A stretch of DNA of 6,013 nucleotides, taken from positions 1-6,013 of the forward strand of contig CAIXFB010000187.1 of NCBI GenBank assembly GCA_903918595.1. Direction: 5' to 3'. Origin of the DNA: an uncultured Actinomycetes bacterium (GTDB taxonomy: Bacteria > Actinomycetota > Actinomycetes > S36-B12). Shown here one piece after another: positions 1 to 6,013 of the stretch (positions are counted from its first letter, which is position 1; the number at the start of each line of letters is the position of its first letter). The notes under the pieces were generated by a model, which was not told the origin of the DNA, made no database searches, and worked only from the letters and a program-made list of their open reading frames with translations. Made by a program: the position numbers and the translations under genes.

Positions 1-375
1 CAGGGATTCCAGTGATCGAAGTTGATCTGCGGCGAGGGCCTTTGTGGGCGAGATGTAGAGGGCGGTAGCCCGACGATTGGATTCGAGTGCCGCCAGGACC
101 GGCAACGTGAAAGCCAGAGACTTACCCGATGCCGTTCCGGTCGCCAGCACGGTGTGCTGACCGGAATGGGCGGATTGCGCAGCACTGACCTGGTGCCGCC
201 ACGGTTCGCTGACTCCGATCCCCGCGTAGGCCTCACGCACGGTCTCAGGAGTCCAATCAGGCCAGGGCTGGCGCTCCCCAGCCCTTGCTTCCTCTATACG
301 GATGGCCTGGACGCAGTCCTCTCGACCGGCCGCCAACCGGTCAACCACGGAAGACCTAGGCGCTGGCATCTCCAC
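1..375 (-). CDS. DEAD/DEAH-box helicase, DUF1998/MrfA-SftH type (N-terminal part)
   Basis: This is the N-terminal 125 codons of a superfamily 2 ATP-dependent helicase read on the minus strand; the rest lies beyond the left edge. Numbering from a GTG at 375-373, a Q-motif-like PWRHQ (58-62) is followed by the Walker A motif ATGTASGKS (78-86) and motif Ia-like SPTKALAADQ (109-118). ATGTASGKS followed by the LP of the next segment is typical of large bacterial helicases with a C-terminal DUF1998 domain (Bacillus MrfA/YprA, mycobacterial SftH, relatives of yeast Hrq1). Those act as 3'-5' DNA helicases, MrfA in repair of DNA damage; the role here is inferred, and DEAH motif II and DUF1998 are outside the window. 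The start is uncertain. GTG 375 has AGGA about four bases upstream, ATG at 369 is an alternative, and ATG at 438 is also open but adds a basic, unfamiliar N-terminus. The gene is divergent from hppA. Confidence 0.9.
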   Translation of the reverse strand, partial: MEMPAPRSSVVDRLAAGREDCVQAIRIEEARAGERQPWPDWTPETVREAYAGIGVSEPWRHQVSAAQSAHSGQHTVLATGTASGKSLAFTLPVLAALESNRRATALYISPTKALAADQLRSLESL

Positions 376-394
376 ATTGTCCTGTGCGGGTCTG

Positions 395-447
395 TCACGG
401 TCACGTAAGCGTGTGCATGGCCTCACGGAGTGCGACATACGTCACGT
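395..447. promoter_or_regulatory. Cluster of four TCACG(G/T) elements between divergent genes
   Basis: Four copies of TCACGG or TCACGT occur on the plus strand at 395, 401, 423 and 442. The first two are directly adjacent and the last contains the palindrome CACGTG (443-448). They lie between the helicase start and the presumed hppA promoter, where a regulator could affect both genes. No known regulator is recognised, and the cluster was noticed after the fact, so it may be chance. If the helicase starts at 438, most of the cluster is coding. Confidence 0.25.
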
Positions 448-461
448 GTACTCGCCCCGGG

Positions 462-490
462 CAAATCTGGGTGCCCAAGATGCGTAGACT
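462..490 (+). promoter_or_regulatory. Candidate hppA promoter
   Basis: TAGACT at 485-490 resembles the TANNNT -10 hexamer of actinobacterial vegetative promoters. The hexamer 17 bases upstream (CAAATC, 462-467) is a poor -35, so the call rests on the -10 and its position. A transcript would start near 497 and carry a leader of about 84 bases before the hppA ATG. Confidence 0.33.
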
Positions 491-500
491 CTGGCGCGTC

Positions 501-520
501 GTGCGGCCTACCGGCCGCGC
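501..520 (+). other. GC-rich stem-loop in the presumed hppA leader
   Basis: GCGGCC (503-508) and GGCCGC (513-518) form a perfect 6-bp stem around a TACC loop. A G-U pair (502/519) and a G-C pair (501/520) extend it to 8 bp. If transcription starts near 497, this hairpin sits almost at the mRNA 5' end, where such structures can slow decay. No T-run follows, so it is not an intrinsic terminator. The palindrome could equally be a protein-binding site in DNA. Confidence 0.4.
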
Positions 521-570
521 TCGAAGCTGTGACTCAACAAGGTTCAAAGCGACCCAATCCCGGACTCAAC

Positions 571-576
571 GAGGAG
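571..576 (+). promoter_or_regulatory. hppA ribosome binding site
   Basis: GAGGAG ends four bases before the ATG at 581. It is a strong Shine-Dalgarno sequence and supports that start. Confidence 0.85.
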
Positions 577-580
577 ACCA

Positions 581-2881
581 ATGATCGAGCTGAGCGGCAG
601 CAACACGACGATTCTCATCGTCGTGGCTGCCATCGCACTTGTGGCACTAGTCGTCGCCGCAATTCTTGTCCGTGAGGTGCTCTCCGCAAGTGAGGGAACC
701 GCGAAGATGCAGGAGATCGCTGGGGCGATCCAGGAAGGTGCATCCGCCTACCTCACGAGGCAGTTCAAGACGCTCGCGATCTTCGCGGTCATCGTCTTCT
801 TCGTGCTCTTCCTGCTACCAGCAGAGACCAACGCCGAGCGAATCGGCCGAAGCATCTTCTTCCTGGTGGGTTGCGTCTTCTCCGGAATCACCGGCTGGAT
901 GGGGATGTGGCTGGCAGTTCGCGGAAACGTCCGCGTTGCCGCCGCGGCTAACGAGTCCGGTGAGCAGAAGGCCATGAAGATCGCCTTCCGTACCGGTGGT
1001 GTCGCGGGCATGTTCACCGTTGGACTTGGTCTCTTCGGTGCCGCAGTCGTGGTGCTCATCTATGCAGGCGAAGCACCCAAGGTTCTTGAGGGCTTCGGCT
1101 TCGGTGCCGCGCTGCTCGCGATGTTCATGCGCGTGGGCGGTGGCATCTTCACGAAGGCCGCCGACGTCGGCGCTGACCTGGTCGGCAAGGTCGAGCAGGG
1201 CATCCCCGAGGATGACCCCCGCAACGCAGCAACGATCGCAGACAACGTTGGTGACAACGTGGGTGACTGCGCCGGTATGGCAGCAGACCTGTTCGAGTCC
1301 TACGCAGTGACCCTGGTCGCCGCGCTCATCTTGGGCAAGGTTGCCTTCGGTGAACTCGGCTTGGTCCTTCCGTTGATCATCCCCGCCATTGGTGTCATCA
1401 CCGCGATCATCGGCATCTTCGCTGTTGCTCCCCGTGCTGGCGACAAGTCAGGAATGGCGCCGATCAACCGCGGCTTCTTCATCTCTGCTGCGATTTCTGC
1501 GGTGCTCGTTGTGATCGCGGTATGGGTATGGGTTCCCGAGTCATGGGACGGAATCGTGTCTCTGGGTGGCGACGCTGCTCAGATTGAAGGCATCTCAATT
1601 GATCCGCGTTGGTACGTCATCGGATCAGTGTTCATCGGCATTGTGCTTGCAGCGCTTATTCAGCAGCTCACGGCTTACTTCACCGAGACCAACCGCCGCC
1701 CGGTTGACGACGTCGCAAAGACTTCGCTCACTGGACCTGCCACGGTCATCCTTTCGGGTATTTCGCTCGGACTTGAATCTGCCGTGTACTCGGCACTGCT
1801 CATTGCCACGGCTGTCTACGGTGCGTTCCTCATCGGTGGCGGCTCGGTACTGCTCAGCCTGTTCGCCGTTGCACTCGCGGGTACCGGCCTACTCACCACT
1901 GTGGGCGTCATCGTCTCGATGGATACCTTCGGTCCTGTTGCTGACAACGCGCAGGGCATCGCCGAGATGTCTGGCGACGTCACCCCTGAAGGCGCTGCAG
2001 TCCTGACCCGTCTCGACGCAGTGGGCAACTCCACCAAGGCCATCACCAAGGGCATCGCGATCGCCACTGCAGTGCTGGCAGCGACCGCACTGTTCGGTGC
2101 CTTCCGCGATGCGATCGTGGGCGCGGCTGCAAAGGCTGGCGATGTGGATCTATCCCTCGTGCCGAACGCACTTCAGTACCTAGGCGTGCTCGACGTGGCC
2201 AGCCCCTCGAACCTCGTGGGTCTGATCATCGGCGCCTCCGTTGTGTTCCTGTTCTCCGGTCTTGCCATCAACGCGGTATCGCGTGCTGCTGGCGCCGTGA
2301 TCTTCGAGGTGCGTCGTCAATTCCGCGAGCACCCCGGAATCATGGAAGGCACCGAGAAGCCGGAGTACGGCAAGGTCGTCGACATCGTCACGCGCGATTC
2401 GCTGCGTGAGTTGATCACCCCCGGCATCCTCGCTGTCTTCACCCCGATCGCGGTTGGCTTCGGCCTCGGCGTGGGCGCACTCGGCGCCTACCTCGCGGGC
2501 ACGATCGCAACCGGCGTTCTGATGGCTGTCTTCTTGTCCAACTCCGGTGGGGCATGGGATAACGCCAAGAAGTTCGTCGAAGACGGTCACCTGGGTGGCA
2601 AGGGCTCCGAGGCGCACGCGGCCACTGTCATCGGCGACACCGTTGGCGATCCGTTCAAGGACACCGCTGGCCCGGCCATCAACCCACTGATCAAGGTGAT
2701 GAACCTGGTCGCGCTGTTGATCGCTCCGGCCGTTGTGGCAATGAGCATCGGGACCTCCGAGAACACCGCCCTTCGTTGGGCAATCTCGCTCGGCGCACTG
2801 GCGATCGTGGTCATCGCGGTTGTCATTTCCAAGCGTCGCCCGATCGCGGTCGGCGAGTTCGTCGAGGAAGTCAAGGCCTAG
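581..2881 (+). CDS. hppA: Membrane-bound proton-translocating pyrophosphatase, K+-independent type
   Basis: This integral membrane enzyme hydrolyses pyrophosphate to two phosphates and pumps protons out of the cytoplasm. The 766 residues fit the family's usual length and its roughly 16 membrane helices; the first helix is at about 9-30. The pyrophosphate and Mg2+ site motifs are all present: DVGADLVGKVE (195-205), the acidic DDPRN...DNVGDNVGDCAG block (211-232), DNAQGIAEMSG (455-465), NSGGAWDNAKK (654-664) and GDTVGDPFKDTAGP (685-698). The segment GNSTKA has lysine at 486, where K+-dependent enzymes have alanine. By family knowledge this marks a K+-independent enzyme, and K+-independent members characterised so far pump H+. 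No frameshift or missing catalytic aspartate is visible. The ATG at 581 has a strong RBS. A terminator follows 13 bases after the stop, so the gene is probably a single transcription unit. It would recover energy from the pyrophosphate made during nucleic acid and other polymer synthesis. Confidence 0.97.
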   Translation: MIELSGSNTTILIVVAAIALVALVVAAILVREVLSASEGTAKMQEIAGAIQEGASAYLTRQFKTLAIFAVIVFFVLFLLPAETNAERIGRSIFFLVGCVFSGITGWMGMWLAVRGNVRVAAAANESGEQKAMKIAFRTGGVAGMFTVGLGLFGAAVVVLIYAGEAPKVLEGFGFGAALLAMFMRVGGGIFTKAADVGADLVGKVEQGIPEDDPRNAATIADNVGDNVGDCAGMAADLFESYAVTLVAALILGKVAFGELGLVLPLIIPAIGVITAIIGIFAVAPRAGDKSGMAPINRGFFISAAISAVLVVIAVWVWVPESWDGIVSLGGDAAQIEGISIDPRWYVIGSVFIGIVLAALIQQLTAYFTETNRRPVDDVAKTSLTGPATVILSGISLGLESAVYSALLIATAVYGAFLIGGGSVLLSLFAVALAGTGLLTTVGVIVSMDTFGPVADNAQGIAEMSGDVTPEGAAVLTRLDAVGNSTKAITKGIAIATAVLAATALFGAFRDAIVGAAAKAGDVDLSLVPNALQYLGVLDVASPSNLVGLIIGASVVFLFSGLAINAVSRAAGAVIFEVRRQFREHPGIMEGTEKPEYGKVVDIVTRDSLRELITPGILAVFTPIAVGFGLGVGALGAYLAGTIATGVLMAVFLSNSGGAWDNAKKFVEDGHLGGKGSEAHAATVIGDTVGDPFKDTAGPAINPLIKVMNLVALLIAPAVVAMSIGTSENTALRWAISLGALAIVVIAVVISKRRPIAVGEFVEEVKA

Positions 2882-2894
2882 GCACACAGCACGT

Positions 2895-2934
2895 CGAAGA
2901 GCCCGATTCCTCGCGGAGTCGGGCTCTTCGTTTC
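2895..2934 (+). terminator. Intrinsic terminator of hppA
   Basis: A perfect 12-bp inverted repeat (2895-2906 with 2919-2930; arms CGAAGAGCCCGA and TCGGGCTCTTCG) encloses a 12-base loop. In the loop CTC and GAG can pair again around GCG. The short T-run TTT follows directly at 2931-2933. It begins 13 bases after the hppA stop and should separate hppA from topA transcription. The short T-run is usual for GC-rich actinobacteria. Confidence 0.82.
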
Positions 2935-2940
2935 CTCACG

Positions 2941-2957
2941 GGGGAGGCTGCCTCCTT
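2941..2957 (+). other. Small inverted repeat downstream of the hppA terminator
   Basis: GGAGG (2943-2947) and CCTCC (2951-2955) pair around CTG, with possible G-T wobble pairs outside. It lies 10 bases after the terminator stem and has no T-run. It could be a back-up stop for hppA transcription or a binding site upstream of topA; either role is speculative. Confidence 0.25.
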
Positions 2958-2994
2958 GAGGGAACGGGAGGGGCGGTTGGAAAGCGGCCAAGGG

Positions 2995-3061
2995 GTGTGG
3001 CCTACCGTCATAGCCGCCAACATTGATCGAAACGTAAGAGTGTGGGCTTGTCCCATATAAA
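2995..3061 (+). promoter_or_regulatory. topA upstream region with two candidate -10 elements
   Basis: TACCGT (3003-3008) fits an actinobacterial -10, with TTGGAA at 2977-2982 as a possible -35 at a long 20-base spacing. TATAAA (3056-3061, within CATATAAA) is a better -10 by sequence but lacks a clear -35; from it the transcript would start only about 20 bases before the GTG at 3087. The hppA terminator upstream makes a separate topA promoter likely, but which element is used cannot be decided here. TACCGT lies inside a 13-base motif (2995-3007) that also occurs in the hppA leader. Confidence 0.3.
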
Positions 3062-3074
3062 GGTGTATCTCATC

Positions 3075-3080
3075 GAAAGG
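3075..3080 (+). promoter_or_regulatory. topA ribosome binding site fixing the GTG start
   Basis: GAAAGG ends six bases before the GTG at 3087, a good spacing. The upstream in-frame GTGs at 3042 and 3081 lack a suitably spaced purine-rich sequence. Residues encoded from 3042 to 3086 also do not resemble the family N-terminus, whereas translation from 3087 reaches the conserved LVIVESPAKAKK within a few residues. Confidence 0.7.
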
Positions 3081-3086
3081 GTGGCT

Positions 3087-5762
<2,676 letters not shown>

Positions 5763-5777
5763 GTCGGCGCAACTTTC

Positions 5778-6013
5778 ATGGCTGGTTTCTTCATCGCGTT
5801 CGAAGGTGGCGAGGGCGCGGGCAAATCCACCCAGGAAGCGCTGCTTGCCCAAAGACTCACCGCGCAGGGTTTGTCCATCACGCGCACGCGTGAGCCAGGT
5901 GGCACCCCAGCAGCTGAACAGATGCGCACAGTCGTGCTCAGTCCTGAAAATGCGGGCCTTGATGATCGCGCCGAGGCATTGTTATTTGCTGCATCGCGCG
6001 CTGATCATGCAGC
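5778..6013 (+). CDS. tmk: Thymidylate kinase (N-terminal part)
   Basis: This enzyme phosphorylates dTMP to dTDP with ATP in the dTTP pathway, in the cytoplasm. The 78 codons before the right edge show the N-terminal half of the catalytic core: the P-loop EGGEGAGKST (9-18), the TREPGGTP motif (37-44) that contributes to nucleotide binding and catalysis, and AEALLFAASRADH (65-77), matching the family's dTMP-site helix. The lid region and C-terminus lie outside. The ATG at 5778 is the only plausible start, since no other start codon lies between it and the in-frame topA stop. It has only a weak GGTCGG sequence about ten bases upstream, so translation is probably coupled to topA. The adjacency of topA and tmk is one I recall from other actinobacteria, often followed by the DNA polymerase III delta' gene, which may lie just downstream. 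Confidence 0.94.
   Translation, partial: MAGFFIAFEGGEGAGKSTQEALLAQRLTAQGLSITRTREPGGTPAAEQMRTVVLSPENAGLDDRAEALLFAASRADHA

Noticed and set aside
22..408. Plus-strand open frame of 128 codons at the left edge
   Set aside because: It lies antisense to the clear helicase Walker A and Ia motifs, and its product has no recognisable features.
2180..2887. Long open frame (235 codons) on the minus strand opposite the hppA 3' half
   Set aside because: It is antisense to conserved pyrophosphatase sequence, is rich in Asp, Arg, His and Gly as expected from a shadow frame of GC-rich coding DNA, and resembles no family I know.
2776..3060. Small plus-strand frames spanning the hppA 3' end and the hppA-topA gap
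   Set aside because: They overlap hppA in another frame, run through the terminator hairpin, and encode low-complexity Arg/Ser-rich sequence.
3042..3086. N-terminal extension of topA from an upstream GTG at 3042
   Set aside because: It has no well-spaced RBS, its residues do not match the family N-terminus, and it would place the promoter-like CATATAAA inside the gene. The GTG at 3087 has GAAAGG at good spacing.
2882..3086. Possible riboswitch or small RNA gene between hppA and topA
   Set aside because: Apart from the terminator and one small hairpin, I could not build a conserved aptamer-like fold or recognise a known RNA class.

Overview
The window looks like an ordinary housekeeping stretch of an actinomycetote (actinobacterial) chromosome. 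The base composition is fairly GC-rich (about 60% by eye). The topoisomerase I has an actinobacterial C-terminus: GRYG repeats, no zinc-ribbon cysteines and a lysine/alanine-rich tail. The order helicase / hppA / topA / tmk is one I recall from Streptomyces-like genomes, and mycobacteria also keep a helicase near topA. Family or genus cannot be fixed from this window. I see no mobile element, CRISPR array, tRNA, rRNA or phage gene.

Layout: (1) 1-375, minus strand, the first 125 codons of a large DEAD/DEAH-box helicase of the DUF1998/MrfA-SftH type, running off the left edge. (2) 376-580, a divergent intergenic region with a cluster of TCACG elements, a weak hppA promoter candidate and a GC-rich hairpin near the predicted mRNA 5' end. 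(3) 581-2881, plus strand, hppA, a complete 766-residue membrane pyrophosphatase with the sequence signature of a K+-independent proton pump, ended by a strong intrinsic terminator at 2895-2934. (4) 2882-3086, the topA upstream region, with a second small hairpin, promoter-like elements and an RBS that argues for a GTG start at 3087. (5) 3087-5762, plus strand, topA, 891 residues. (6) 5778 to the right edge, plus strand, the first 78 codons of tmk (thymidylate kinase), 15 bases after topA in the same reading frame and probably co-transcribed with it.

Functional picture: topA relaxes negative supercoils, tmk makes dTDP for dTTP synthesis, and the helicase is probably a repair or remodelling enzyme, so three of the four genes serve DNA metabolism. 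hppA hydrolyses the pyrophosphate released by DNA, RNA and other polymer synthesis and stores the energy as a proton gradient. hppA appears to be a single-gene unit, while topA-tmk looks like the start of an operon continuing rightward.

I did not find a new biological system here. The observations most worth checking are non-coding: a 13-base motif, GTG(C/T)GGCCTACCG, shared by the upstream regions of hppA and topA, the TCACG cluster in the divergent region, and the hairpin at the presumed 5' end of the hppA transcript.
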